A DNA stretch of 64,000 bases from Neobacillus sp. DY30 (lineage in GTDB: Bacteria; Bacillota; Bacilli; Bacillales; Cytobacillaceae): positions 5,028,001 to 5,092,000 of the forward strand of contig NZ_CP126093.1 of NCBI RefSeq assembly GCF_030123065.1. Direction: 5' to 3'. The notes under the pieces are model-generated. The model saw only the letters and a list, made by a program, of their open reading frames with translations. It had not been told where the DNA came from and ran no database searches. The translations under genes were made by a program, and so were the position numbers. Shown here in pieces: positions 25,223 to 35,500 of the stretch; the stretch's first letter is position 1, and each line of letters opens with the position of its first letter.

Positions 25223-27673
25223 TCATACAGTCACCAAGGATTTCTCAAGATCTTCGATTAAGTTCGTTTCCTTAATTTGCTCCTCGGGATTTTTCGGGAT
25301 GGATAACGTTTTAATTTCAGATGGACCAAATTGCAGTTCAATCTTCCTACCCCAATTCTTCAAATCCACGTTGACTACTGTTTCTTCGTTATGGGCTTCA
25401 TAAAGACGAATAATTAAATCATCATGATTTTCAGCCTTTTTTAAAGCAGAAAGAATAATATTCGGCTGGTCAATCTCAATAAATGAATCCTCTTGAGCTA
25501 AAGAACCTTTATGATAGGTTTCCACAATGAGCTGCGGCTTTTGATTCAGTTCTAATGCATGTTTAACCGTTTCGGCTTCTTGCCAGCTATTTTCATGTGG
25601 CAGCAATTGATAGGTAAAAGTTTGAATCCTTTGATCAATAATCGGATAATCCTCGTCCGGATCTGGTACGAATGGAGCATGATGGGCATAAATTGGGCTT
25701 CTTAGAACCGTTAAATTGATACTATTTCCACTTACATCGACACCATATTTTCCGTCATTAAGAAGACTTAAACCATATATATCTTTCCTTTGTTTGCTAA
25801 TTGTGCCTGTTACATCAATCCAATTTTGCATTGGCTTTTCATCTCCGTTTGCCTCGCGCGAAGCATGCCCAAATGGAATCTCAGAAGTTGCATGCCGTTG
25901 ATTAAAGCTTACTGGAAACTTGAGTTTTAACGTTTGGTAACTTTCTTGCCAATTTACTTTCACTTTCACTTCAATCTTATTTAACTGTTTGTACATGATA
26001 AAGTCCTGGACAATAGTGGATGATTGAAACTTAGACGTGACCCGAATAACCCCTTTTACAGGACCTTCTTCCAGCTTTTTAATCCGGATTGGCTTGAAGA
26101 CTCCGGCGATTTCATCAAAGCGAAGTTTCCCATGTCCCCATGAATCGGAAGAATCAATCATGACATAAGGGATAGCTGCGTCACTCTTGAACACTTCGAT
26201 TTCCTTCTCTTTGTCGAATAAACTGCTGATACCACCAGTTTCTTTATCAATTACTAGCTTGAAGCGGTCGTTTTCCATTTCGTGATCGGTTACTTTTACA
26301 GATTCAAACTCTTTTGTCGGCTTAACCGCACGAAGTTTATACGTGCTATATCCTAATGGTGGAAGTTCAGCCACAAAGGCAACTCTTTTTCGATTCGGTA
26401 CTTTCGCGACAGAATCAATGATTTGGCAAGGCACTTCATTTCCATTAACATCTTCAATAATAAATTCTTGTGGCAATAAATAATTCACAAAAAGCCCATA
26501 CTCAATTTCAACATTTACCTTTACCGGCCATGAATGAGGATTAAAGATGACCATTGGCTTCATGTCTTTTTCTTCTTCGATATCAATATTCCAACTTAAC
26601 GATTGGAGGGCGTAATTCATATTTCGTGATGCAATACTGATCGACTCGCCAAATAAATCTCTAGCATCATCATATGCTTCTGAAATGCTTGTCCCCGCTA
26701 AAATATCGTGGAACTGGTTAAATAAGATTCCCTTCCAAGCCTGATTCATGTCTTCTGGATACGGTTGACCTGTCGTCCAGTTGGCAACCGAGGAGAACTT
26801 CTCAGCCATTAAAGTGAGATTTTCAGAATATCGATTTAGCTTTTTTACTTCGGAATGAACAGAATAACAACCAATCGCATGATGGTGCAGATCGTCATGG
26901 ACAACCGGAAGAATATCCTTAAACCTCTCTACATGGTCAAAAAATTCATTCGGTGAACTAAAAATAAGATTGGTATCTTCCATCGATTGGTTTAATTTTT
27001 TAATAATCTCGATATTTTCCTTTGTCGGCCCGCCGCCATGATTACCAACACCATAGAAGCACATTAGATGATTGAAAGAATGCTTAAGTTCATTTTTACA
27101 ATGCATGATGTGATTTTCTAGATGGTCAAAGGTGCAATATTCAAAGGGAATGCGAAACGCTTTTACCCGAGAACCATCTTTGGATTCCCATAAAAACAAC
27201 CTGCCCGGCAGCCCTTTTTCCTCTGGACCTGGTCTCATAAATACATAAGAATCCATGCCGGATTTCTTTAAAATTTGTGGCAGCATTCCATTATGACCAA
27301 AGCTGTCAACATTGTAGCCAACAGTGGCGGTGACCCCAAACTTTTCTTTAAAATAGTTCTGGCCGATCAGCCCTTGTCGGACAAATGATTCACCACTTGG
27401 AATATTACAATCCGGCTGAATCCACCAGCCGCCACAAATAATCCATCTGCCTTCTTGAATTCTTTGCTTGATTTCTTGAAACATTTTTGGATCGTTTTTT
27501 TCTATCCATTCATAATACGCAGCCGAACTTGAAGTAAAAATAAAATTCTCATATTCTGTTAGACGATCGAGTGCTGAACGAAATGTTGCCTTCACTTCTT
27601 GAAAACCTTCCTGCCAGCGCCAAAGCCATACGGGGTCGAGATGTGCATTTCCGATCATAAACATGTTTTTCAT
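25223..27673 (-). CDS. GH38 alpha-mannosidase, second copy
   Basis: Second GH38 alpha-mannosidase (816 residues). Zinc ligands are H11 and D13 in NAHLDPVW, the nucleophile is in YNVDSFGHNG (about 123), and FHDILAGTS carries the distal zinc His. It is plainly a paralogue of 11158-13587: catalytic regions and the ends (IKTLSIP, ETNLIE) match closely, whereas internal beta domains differ more. It leads the leftward locus, with TGGAGG ahead of its ATG and a cre-like site about 100 bases upstream, so a promoter probably lies there. No signal peptide. Confidence 0.93.
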   Translation of the reverse strand: MKNMFMIGNAHLDPVWLWRWQEGFQEVKATFRSALDRLTEYENFIFTSSSAAYYEWIEKNDPKMFQEIKQRIQEGRWIICGGWWIQPDCNIPSGESFVRQGLIGQNYFKEKFGVTATVGYNVDSFGHNGMLPQILKKSGMDSYVFMRPGPEEKGLPGRLFLWESKDGSRVKAFRIPFEYCTFDHLENHIMHCKNELKHSFNHLMCFYGVGNHGGGPTKENIEIIKKLNQSMEDTNLIFSSPNEFFDHVERFKDILPVVHDDLHHHAIGCYSVHSEVKKLNRYSENLTLMAEKFSSVANWTTGQPYPEDMNQAWKGILFNQFHDILAGTSISEAYDDARDLFGESISIASRNMNYALQSLSWNIDIEEEKDMKPMVIFNPHSWPVKVNVEIEYGLFVNYLLPQEFIIEDVNGNEVPCQIIDSVAKVPNRKRVAFVAELPPLGYSTYKLRAVKPTKEFESVKVTDHEMENDRFKLVIDKETGGISSLFDKEKEIEVFKSDAAIPYVMIDSSDSWGHGKLRFDEIAGVFKPIRIKKLEEGPVKGVIRVTSKFQSSTIVQDFIMYKQLNKIEVKVKVNWQESYQTLKLKFPVSFNQRHATSEIPFGHASREANGDEKPMQNWIDVTGTISKQRKDIYGLSLLNDGKYGVDVSGNSINLTVLRSPIYAHHAPFVPDPDEDYPIIDQRIQTFTYQLLPHENSWQEAETVKHALELNQKPQLIVETYHKGSLAQEDSFIEIDQPNIILSALKKAENHDDLIIRLYEAHNEETVVNVDLKNWGRKIELQFGPSEIKTLSIPKNPEEQIKETNLIEDLEKSLVTV

Positions 27674-27771
27674 AGGTGATTTCCTCCAATTCCAATTTCC
27701 ATCATCTCAATGGTAAAATTAAATAGTAACTCCTCTTAATTAAATGCAAAAAAGATCGTTGCCAAACGAGT

Positions 27772-27786
27772 TTGAAACCGCCTTCA
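27772..27786 (+). promoter_or_regulatory. cre-like site upstream of the second GH38 gene
   Basis: TTGAAACCGCCTTCA differs from the CcpA consensus at one defined position. It is followed by a run of 16 A residues (27792-27807), which on the transcribed - strand is a T-tract upstream of the presumed promoter. Confidence 0.42.
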
Positions 27787-27873
27787 CAAACAAAAAAAAA
27801 AAAAAAATAGACTTACCTTATTTTTTGATTCATTATAACATTCTACTTTAACTTTGTGTATCCATTAAACTAA

Positions 27874-28005
27874 GTTTATGATAAAAGATATATCTTCCTT
27901 GGTGCGGCTGCATTCATCGTTAAGTACTTAAAAGACGGAGAGATTATTTTTAAAAGGTTAGGTGAGGCACAAATATCAATTGATATTTTATTATTAATGC
28001 TCTAA
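27874..28005 (+). pseudogene. possible P-type metal ATPase fragment
   Basis: A frame without a start codon runs 43 codons, with GAAAFIVKYLKDGEIIFKRL followed by GEAQISIDILLLML and a stop. The last part resembles the segment before the second membrane pair of heavy-metal P-type ATPases. It could equally be chance. The rest of 27,674-28,110 shows no gene. Confidence 0.22.
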
Positions 28006-28110
28006 AAACTCAGCATCACACTGATGTTACAAATGTCTTGCTAGCAACCATCGATTCGTAAAAATAATTTAAAAGTTTTCTTGTATAAGTAGATTTCCTT
28101 TAAATATTAA

Positions 28111-28139
28111 TTGACACTTCTGCTTTAGTGTAGTAAATT
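28111..28139 (+). promoter_or_regulatory. sigma-A promoter of the methionine operon
   Basis: TTGACA (28111-28116), 17 bases, then TAAATT (28134-28139). The expected transcript start near 28146 lies about 20 bases before the SAM riboswitch. Confidence 0.8.
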
Positions 28140-28165
28140 TTATAAAAAGTCTAAATATTATACTT

Positions 28166-28282
28166 TCTTATCAAGAGAGGCTGAGGGAATGGCCCTATGA
28201 AGTCTCAGCAACCTTCAATGATATTTTTCATTGAAAAGGTGCTAAGTCCTGCAAGTTTCTTGTTAACTTGTAAGATAAGAGG
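28166..28282 (+). ncRNA. SAM-I (S-box) riboswitch
   Basis: Conserved S-box blocks are all present: AGAGAGGCTGAGGGA, TGGCCC, GAAGTCTCAGCAACC, then GGTGCTAA and CCTGCAAG. The P1 helix pairs CTTATC (28167-28172) with GATAAG (28274-28279). S-adenosylmethionine binding should stabilise P1 and leave the following terminator free to form, switching off metI-metC-yitJ-metH. Spacing from promoter and to the first gene is typical for B. subtilis-type S-box leaders. Confidence 0.96.
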
Positions 28283-28307
28283 AATGACCTGCGCGCGTCG
28301 TGCATCC

Positions 28308-28338
28308 AAAAGTCTTCTTCTTATAGAAGACTTTTTTT
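28308..28338 (+). terminator. riboswitch-controlled intrinsic terminator
   Basis: AAAAGTCTTCT pairs with AGAAGACTTTT, followed by T residues, 26 bases before the metI ribosome site. This is the expression platform of the SAM riboswitch. Confidence 0.9.
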
Positions 28339-28363
28339 GTTTATATAAAGGAGGATAAAGGCA

Positions 28364-29479
28364 ATGGTGTATAAAATTGATACAAAGTTAGCTCAAATTG
28401 GAAATAGAAGTGATACGGTGACAGGCACCGTAAATCCTCCTGTTTATTTTTCAACAGCCTACCGTCACGAGGGGATTGGACAATCTACAGGATATGATTA
28501 CACAAGAACAGGTAACCCAACCCGCCAGCTTCTAGAAAAGGCGATTGCGGATTTGGAAGGTGCTGATCAAGGATTTGCCTGCAGTTCAGGGATGGCAGCC
28601 ATTTTTACAATTCTTTCTCTTTTCGAGTCTGGGGACGAATGGATTGTGAGTGAGGACTTGTACGGAGGAACGTATCGTTTACTAGAGAAGGGCTTTAAAA
28701 AATGGGGCTTAAAGACCCAATATGTTAATACTTGTTGTCCGGAAGAGATTGAAAGAAAGATTACTCCTCAAACCAAGGCGATTTTTCTAGAAACTCCGAC
28801 TAACCCGCTTATGCAGCAATCGGACATTGCGGCAGTGTCAAAAATTGCAAAAAGCCACGGAATTATTCTGATTGTTGATAATACGTTCTATACTCCGCTT
28901 CTCCAACAGCCAATCTTGTTAGGCGCGGATATTGTCATTCATAGTGCAACGAAATATTTAGGCGGCCATAATGATGTCCTAGCTGGTCTGGTTGTTGCTA
29001 AAGGTAAAGAAATCTGTGAGGCATTGGCTTTTCATCATAATGGAGCCGGCGGAGTCCTAAGTCCTTTTGATTCTTGGTTAGTAATGCGCGGAATGAAAAC
29101 TTTATCGCTAAGAATGCAAAGACATGAAAGCAATGCTAAGGCCATTGTCGAATATCTTTCTAACCATGATGGCATTACAGATGTTCTATACCCAGGAAAA
29201 GGCGGAATGGTATCGTTCCGCGTACAGGATGAAGCTTGGGTGAATCCATTCCTTCAAAGCCTTTCTCTCATTTCATTTGCTGAAAGCCTTGGCGGAACAG
29301 AAAGCTTTATAACGTATCCAGCAACACAAACACATGCTGATATTCCAGAGGAAATTCGAATTCAGTCAGGTGTTTGTAATAGACTATTAAGATTCTCTGT
29401 TGGACTTGAAGACCCAACAGACATTATTGAAGACCTTGAACAGGCATTAGCAAAATTAAAAGAAGGAGTGATTGGATAA
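28364..29479 (+). CDS. metI: cystathionine gamma-synthase / O-acetylhomoserine thiolyase
   Basis: PLP-dependent Cys/Met-metabolism enzyme of 371 residues, first gene after the S-box leader. The Schiff-base lysine is K197 in IHSATKYLGGH, YTRTGNPT (47-54) and SSGMAAI bind cofactor, and ETPTNPL is the signature region. In B. subtilis, MetI makes cystathionine from an acylated homoserine and cysteine and can also use sulfide. AAAGGAGG precedes the ATG. Its TAA overlaps the metC ATG by one base (TAATG), giving coupled translation. Confidence 0.93.
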   Translation: MVYKIDTKLAQIGNRSDTVTGTVNPPVYFSTAYRHEGIGQSTGYDYTRTGNPTRQLLEKAIADLEGADQGFACSSGMAAIFTILSLFESGDEWIVSEDLYGGTYRLLEKGFKKWGLKTQYVNTCCPEEIERKITPQTKAIFLETPTNPLMQQSDIAAVSKIAKSHGIILIVDNTFYTPLLQQPILLGADIVIHSATKYLGGHNDVLAGLVVAKGKEICEALAFHHNGAGGVLSPFDSWLVMRGMKTLSLRMQRHESNAKAIVEYLSNHDGITDVLYPGKGGMVSFRVQDEAWVNPFLQSLSLISFAESLGGTESFITYPATQTHADIPEEIRIQSGVCNRLLRFSVGLEDPTDIIEDLEQALAKLKEGVIG

Positions 29480-30657
29480 TGAGTTCAGAAAATTATCGTT
29501 TTGAGACCAAGCTCCTTCATAATCAGCATAAAGTCGATCCAGCCACCGGAGCAGTTAGCGTGCCCATCCAGCATGCTTCTACCTTCCATCAATTTGATAT
29601 AGAAAATTACGGTAAATATGATTACGCTAGAAGTGGAAACCCTACGAGAGAAGCTTTAGAGGATGTTATTGCTGAATTAGAAGGCGGAACGAGAGGCTTT
29701 GCTTTTTCGTCAGGAATGGCTGCTATTTCAACAGCCTTCCTTCTGCTTTCCTCTGGTGACCATATCGTCATTACTGAGGATGTGTATGGCGGTACCTATC
29801 GAATGGTCACTCAAGTGTTGACTCGATTCGGGATTGAACATACCTTTGTAGATATGACTGATTTAGATCAAGTAAAAGAGGCGATAAAGCCAAACACCAA
29901 AGCATTTTATGTTGAAACCCCGTCAAATCCGCTATTAAAGGTGACGGATATCAAAGCCATTACAACTTTGGCAAAAGAAATCAACGCAATTACTTATGTA
30001 GATAATACATTTTTAACTCCTGAGTACCAGAGGCCATTAGAGCTTGGAGCTGATGTTATTCTTCATAGTGCCACTAAGTTTTTATCAGGACATAGCGATG
30101 TGGTCGCAGGTCTTGCGGTTGTAAAGGATGAAGAATTAGGCAAGAGACTGTACTCCCTACAAAATTCCTTTGGTGCTGTACTTGGGGTACAGGATGCATG
30201 GCTTGTGTTGAGAGGAATAAAAACCCTTCACGTGAGACTAGAACAATCACAAAAATCAGCCATTAAAATAGCAGAATATTTAGAGTCTCATCCGCTAATT
30301 GAAAAGGTTTATTACCCTGGACTTGAAAATCATCCACAGTACGAGCTTCAAAAGAGTCAGGCAGGCGGACCCGGGGCGGTTTTATCCTTTGAATTCACAA
30401 ATGAACAAGCACTCCAAGTGTTTCTTTCAAATGTAAAAATACCTGTTTTCGCTGTAAGTCTCGGTGCGGTTGAATCTATTCTATCCTACCCTGCGAAAAT
30501 GTCTCATGCAGCTATGCCGCAAGAAGAAAGAGAAATGAGAGGAATTAAAAACAGCCTCATCCGTTTATCCGTTGGCTTAGAGAATCCTGACGATTTGATT
30601 AAAGACTTCTCACAGGCGCTGCAACAGGTGAAAGAAAAACTATTGGTCTCGCAGTAA
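29479..30657 (+). CDS. metC: cystathionine beta-lyase
   Basis: Second PLP enzyme of the same fold (392 residues), with K200 in LHSATKFLSGH and YARSGNPTREA near residue 50. Its place right after metI and the B. subtilis metIC order argue for the beta-lyase that converts cystathionine to homocysteine, pyruvate and ammonia. Gamma and beta specificities are hard to tell apart by eye, so the split between the two genes rests mainly on order. It supplies homocysteine to the two methyltransferases downstream. Confidence 0.88.
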   Translation: MSSENYRFETKLLHNQHKVDPATGAVSVPIQHASTFHQFDIENYGKYDYARSGNPTREALEDVIAELEGGTRGFAFSSGMAAISTAFLLLSSGDHIVITEDVYGGTYRMVTQVLTRFGIEHTFVDMTDLDQVKEAIKPNTKAFYVETPSNPLLKVTDIKAITTLAKEINAITYVDNTFLTPEYQRPLELGADVILHSATKFLSGHSDVVAGLAVVKDEELGKRLYSLQNSFGAVLGVQDAWLVLRGIKTLHVRLEQSQKSAIKIAEYLESHPLIEKVYYPGLENHPQYELQKSQAGGPGAVLSFEFTNEQALQVFLSNVKIPVFAVSLGAVESILSYPAKMSHAAMPQEEREMRGIKNSLIRLSVGLENPDDLIKDFSQALQQVKEKLLVSQ

Positions 30658-30668
30658 GGAGAATGATC

Positions 30669-32531
30669 ATGACCTTTTTAGATAAATTAAAAAGCCAAAT
30701 TTTAATAGGTGATGGTGCCATGGGCACCCTTCTTTATTCATTCGGTAAAGATAGCTGCTTAGAAGAGTTGAACCTTTCTCATCCGGAAAAAATTCAAGAG
30801 ATCCATAAAGCATATATAGAAGCGGGTGCGGACGTCATTCAAACCAACACCTATGCTGCAAATTATCTAAAACTGCAGAGATACGGTCTCGAGGACTCCG
30901 TTAAAGCTATCAATAGTGCTGCCGTCCAAAATGCAAAATTAGCAGCACAACATGATGCTTATGTACTAGGGACAATCGGTGGTAACCGCGGGATAAAGCC
31001 TAGTACTTTATCAATTGAAGAATTAAAACGCAGTTTCCGTGAACAGCTGTATTGTTTATTACTAGAAGGCGTGGACGGGCTTTTATTAGAAACCTTTTAT
31101 GATTTTGAGGAACTGGAGACGGTCCTAACGATTGCTCGAAAGGAAACAAAGCTGCCGATTATTGCCCAGGTGTCCCTTCATGAGCCTGGCATTTTACAAG
31201 ACCAGACACCGATTAATGAGGCGTTTACCCGTCTTGAAAACCTCGGTGCAGATGTCATTGGTTTGAACTGCCGGCTAGGACCCCACCATATGTTAAAGAC
31301 ACTAGAGCAGATTGAACTGCCTAAACATGCTTACCTTTCAGCCTACCCAAATGCGAGTCTGCCAGCTTATACAGACGGTAAATTCCATTATGAGGGAGAT
31401 GCAGATTATTTTAAAAAATCTGCCCGAAGTTTCCGTCAGGAGGGCGTTCATTTGCTTGGCGGATGCTGTGGTACGACTCCATCCCATATTCAGGCATTCG
31501 CAGCAGAACTAAAAAATAGCGTGCCTGTCACCGAAAAAGTAGTGAAATTTGAAACAAAGAAAATCATTATTGAACACGGTGCAGCAGCTAAAAGGGAATT
31601 CCAGCCTCTTGAGGAAATTGTTAAGGAACGACCATCGGTAATCGTAGAATTAGATACTCCTAGAAAGCTTGATACAACCAAATTTATGGAAGGTGCAAAG
31701 GCGTTGAAGGAAGCCGGAATCGATGCGATTACAATGGCCGATAACTCCTTAGCACAGGTAAGGATTTCCAACGAATCTTTAGGTTACCTTGTTAAACAAG
31801 AATTAGGAATGCGTCCACTCATCCATATTGCCTGCAGAGACCGAAATATTATTGGTTTACAGTCCCACCTAATGGGACTTCATACGCTTGGAATGCATGA
31901 TGTTCTCGCAATCACCGGTGACCCTGCACGAGTTGGGGACTTTCCTGGTGCCTCCTCTGTTTACGATGTATCATCATTTGAGTTAATTCAAATGATTAAA
32001 CAGTTAAATGAAGGCTTGTCATTCTCAGGGAAAGACCTCGGTCAAAAAACAGCTTTTAGTATTGCGGGTGCCTTTAATCCAAATGTCCGTTCAGTAGAAA
32101 AAGCAGTGAAACGTCTTGAGAAAAAAATCGAATACGGAGCAGATTATTTCATTTCACAGCCGGTTTTCTCTGAGGAAAAATTAATCGAAGTCTATGAACA
32201 TACCAAACATCTAAATGCACCTATTTACATTGGTTTAATGCCTTTAACGGGCAGCAGGAATGCGGAATTCCTTCATAATGAGGTACCGGGGATTAAAATC
32301 GCTCAATCGATTAGAGACAGGATGGCAGCATTGAGTGATCAGCCATTACAAGCTGCACGTGAAGGAATTGAAATAACAAAATCTTTAATTGACACAGCAC
32401 TTGATTTATTCAATGGAATCTATTTAATCACACCATTTTTACGTTATGAACTAACAACAGAATTAGCCATATATGCCAGACAGCGTGCAAGTCAAGTTAG
32501 GGGGAACAGCTATGTCGAAAACTCCATTTAA
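30669..32531 (+). CDS. yitJ: homocysteine S-methyltransferase / methylenetetrahydrofolate reductase fusion
   Basis: Two-domain fusion protein of about 620 residues. The N-terminal homocysteine methyltransferase domain starts GDGAMGTLL and carries the zinc cysteines in GGCCGTTPSH near residue 270. The C-terminal part from about 315 is a methylenetetrahydrofolate reductase barrel (ITGDPAR, SIAGAFNPNV, FISQPVF). It makes 5-methyl-THF for MetH and may methylate homocysteine itself. The ATG at 30669 is used because AAGGAG is eight bases ahead; the ATG at 30663 is too close. Its end overlaps metH by 20 bases. Confidence 0.92.
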   Translation: MTFLDKLKSQILIGDGAMGTLLYSFGKDSCLEELNLSHPEKIQEIHKAYIEAGADVIQTNTYAANYLKLQRYGLEDSVKAINSAAVQNAKLAAQHDAYVLGTIGGNRGIKPSTLSIEELKRSFREQLYCLLLEGVDGLLLETFYDFEELETVLTIARKETKLPIIAQVSLHEPGILQDQTPINEAFTRLENLGADVIGLNCRLGPHHMLKTLEQIELPKHAYLSAYPNASLPAYTDGKFHYEGDADYFKKSARSFRQEGVHLLGGCCGTTPSHIQAFAAELKNSVPVTEKVVKFETKKIIIEHGAAAKREFQPLEEIVKERPSVIVELDTPRKLDTTKFMEGAKALKEAGIDAITMADNSLAQVRISNESLGYLVKQELGMRPLIHIACRDRNIIGLQSHLMGLHTLGMHDVLAITGDPARVGDFPGASSVYDVSSFELIQMIKQLNEGLSFSGKDLGQKTAFSIAGAFNPNVRSVEKAVKRLEKKIEYGADYFISQPVFSEEKLIEVYEHTKHLNAPIYIGLMPLTGSRNAEFLHNEVPGIKIAQSIRDRMAALSDQPLQAAREGIEITKSLIDTALDLFNGIYLITPFLRYELTTELAIYARQRASQVRGNSYVENSI

Positions 32532-35500
32532 TGAACAAATACACAAACGAATCCTAGTAATGGATGGTGCCATGGGGACCATGCTTCAGCAGGAGAATTT
32601 AACAGCAGAGGACTTTGGCGGTGAGCAATACGATGGCTGTAACGAGTATCTGAACTTAACAGCGCCTAATGTGATTGCCAAAATTCATCGTGAATACTTA
32701 GAGGCTGGAGCGGATATTATTGAAACCAATACCTTTGGGGCTACTAGCATTGTTCTTGATGAATACAATCTTGGCTTTAAGGCCTATGAATTAAATAAAA
32801 TTGCCGCACAAATTGCAAAAAAGGAAACTGAAAAAATTTCTACTGCGGAATGGCCTCGGTATGTGGCTGGGTCAATGGGACCGACCACTAAGACGTTAAG
32901 CGTTACTGGCGGGACTACTTTCGACGCACTCACTGCCTCCTATGAAGAACAGGCAATCGGGCTGATTGACGGTGGCGTGGACCTTCTGCTTCTTGAAACA
33001 AGTCAAGATATGCTGAATGTTAAGGCAGGCTTTATTGGGATAAAAAATGCTTTTAGTAAAACTGGGAAAGTTCTCCCGCTAATTGTATCAGGTACAATTG
33101 AACCGATGGGCACAACGCTTGCTGGACAATCGATTGATTCGTTTTATATCTCCTTGGAGCATATGAATCCAGTTGCAGTCGGGCTGAACTGTGCGACTGG
33201 GCCGGAATTTATGCAGGATCATATCCGTTCACTTTCCAATCTTGCTTCTACTGCGATTATATGTTATCCAAACGCAGGTTTGCCTGATGAAGAAGGACAT
33301 TATCATGAAACTCCAGAAACATTAGCGAAAAAGCTTGCTGACTTTGCGGCCCATGGCTGGTTAAATATTGTCGGCGGCTGCTGTGGAACCACGCCCGATC
33401 ATATCCGGGCGATTTCAGAAGAAATGAAAAAGTACACACCACGCGAGGCACAACCTTCTGATTTCCATATGGTATCAGGGATTGAACCTTTTGTTTACGA
33501 TGATCCAACGCTCCGTCCGATTATGGTTGGTGAACGTACTAACGTCATTGGATCTCGTAAATTTAAACGCCTCATTAACGAAGGGAAAATTGAAGAAGCT
33601 GCAGAGATTGCTCGTGCCCAGGTAAAAGGCGGTGCACATGTCATCGATATCTGTCTTGCAGACCCAGATCGTGATGAGCTTAGCGACATGGAGAATTTCA
33701 TTCCAGAAGTGGTGAAGAAAATAAAAGTGCCGCTGGTTATTGATTCAACAGATGAGAAAGTAATCGAAAAAGCACTCAAGTATTCTCAAGGAAAAGCCAT
33801 CATTAACTCGATAAACCTTGAAGATGGTGAAGAAAGATTCGAGGCAGTCGTTCCACTTATTCATAAGTATGGTGCAGCGGTCGTCGTTGGTACGATTGAT
33901 GAGAAAGGTATGGGCGTTACAGCTGAAAAGAAATTAGAAATAGCCAAACGTTCTCATGACATTCTAGTCAATAAATATGGTTTGAAGCCACAGGATATAA
34001 TTTTTGATCCGCTTGTTTTCCCTGTAGGTACTGGTGATGAACAATATATAGGATCTGCAAAAGCAACGGTGGAAGGTATTAAGTTAATTAAAGAACATCT
34101 TCCTAAGACACAAACCATTCTTGGTATCAGCAATGTATCGTTCGGTCTTCCGCCAGTTGGCAGAGAAATCCTAAACTCCGTATTTTTATACCACTGTACA
34201 TTAGCTGGTCTTGATTATGCGATTGTTAACACCGAAAAACTAGAACGTTTCGCTTCTATCTCAAAGGAAGAAGTCCAATTAGCAGAGGATCTTCTTTTTA
34301 AAACAACAGATGAAACATTAGCAACTTTTACTGAATTTTATCGCGGTAAAAAGAAAGAAGCAAAAAGTACAATACCAGACATGAGTTTAGAAGATCGACT
34401 CTCTTATTATGTGATAGAAGGCACAAAAGAAGGCTTACTGGACGATTTGGCGCTAGCACTTGAAAATTATCCTGCTCCACTAGATATTATTAATGGACCA
34501 TTAATGGAAGGTATGAAAGAAGTAGGAAGACTTTTTAATGACAATCAGTTAATCGTAGCTGAAGTACTTCAAAGTGCCGAAGTTATGAAAGCAGCCGTCT
34601 CTTATTTAGAGCCATTCATGGAAAAAGGAGATGTTTCTGCTTCAAAAGGAAAGGTCATCTTGGCAACTGTAAAAGGCGATGTTCATGATATTGGGAAAAA
34701 CCTCGTTGATATTATCCTTAGCAATAACGGTTATGATGTCCTTGATTTAGGGATTAAGGTATCACCAACTGAATTGGTTCAAGCGATTCAAAAAGAAAAA
34801 CCGGACATTGTTGGATTATCAGGACTACTGGTAAAATCAGCTCAGCAAATGGTGTTAACTGCACAAGATATGAAAGAAGCCGGGATCTCAACACCAATCC
34901 TTGTAGGCGGAGCTGCTCTTTCTAGAAAGTTCACCGATACAAAAATTGCAAAAGAATATGAAGGACTCGTTCTTTATGCAAAAGACGCTATGACCGGACT
35001 ATCATTAGCAAATCAGCTTCAATCCCCAGAGGAACATGAAAAACTGATTGCTGAAAAAAATGAAAAGCTAGCTGCTTTAGATATACCTCGAGATTTACCA
35101 ATTCGTTCAGCGGTATCTACTGCAGTAAAAACTAGACCATCTGTTTCAACAGAAGTTCCGGTTTTCACACCGATGGATACAAAGAAACATATCTTAAAAA
35201 CATACTCTCTATCCCATATTGAGCCATATATCAATATGCAAATGTTAATCGGCCATCATCTTGGTGTAAAAGGAAAAATAGCAAATTTGATTGCTGCCAA
35301 GGACGAAAAGGCGATAAAAGTAAAAGAAGTTGTAGATGGACTATTAGCAGACGCTAAGAAAGAAAATTGGATTTTACCTGCTGCTGTTTATCAATTTTTC
35401 CCTGCTCAGTCCGATGGAAATAAAGTTTTCATTTATGATCCGGAAGAGCCTAATACTATTATTGAGACGTTTGATTTCCCACGTCAAGATTCTGCACCGC

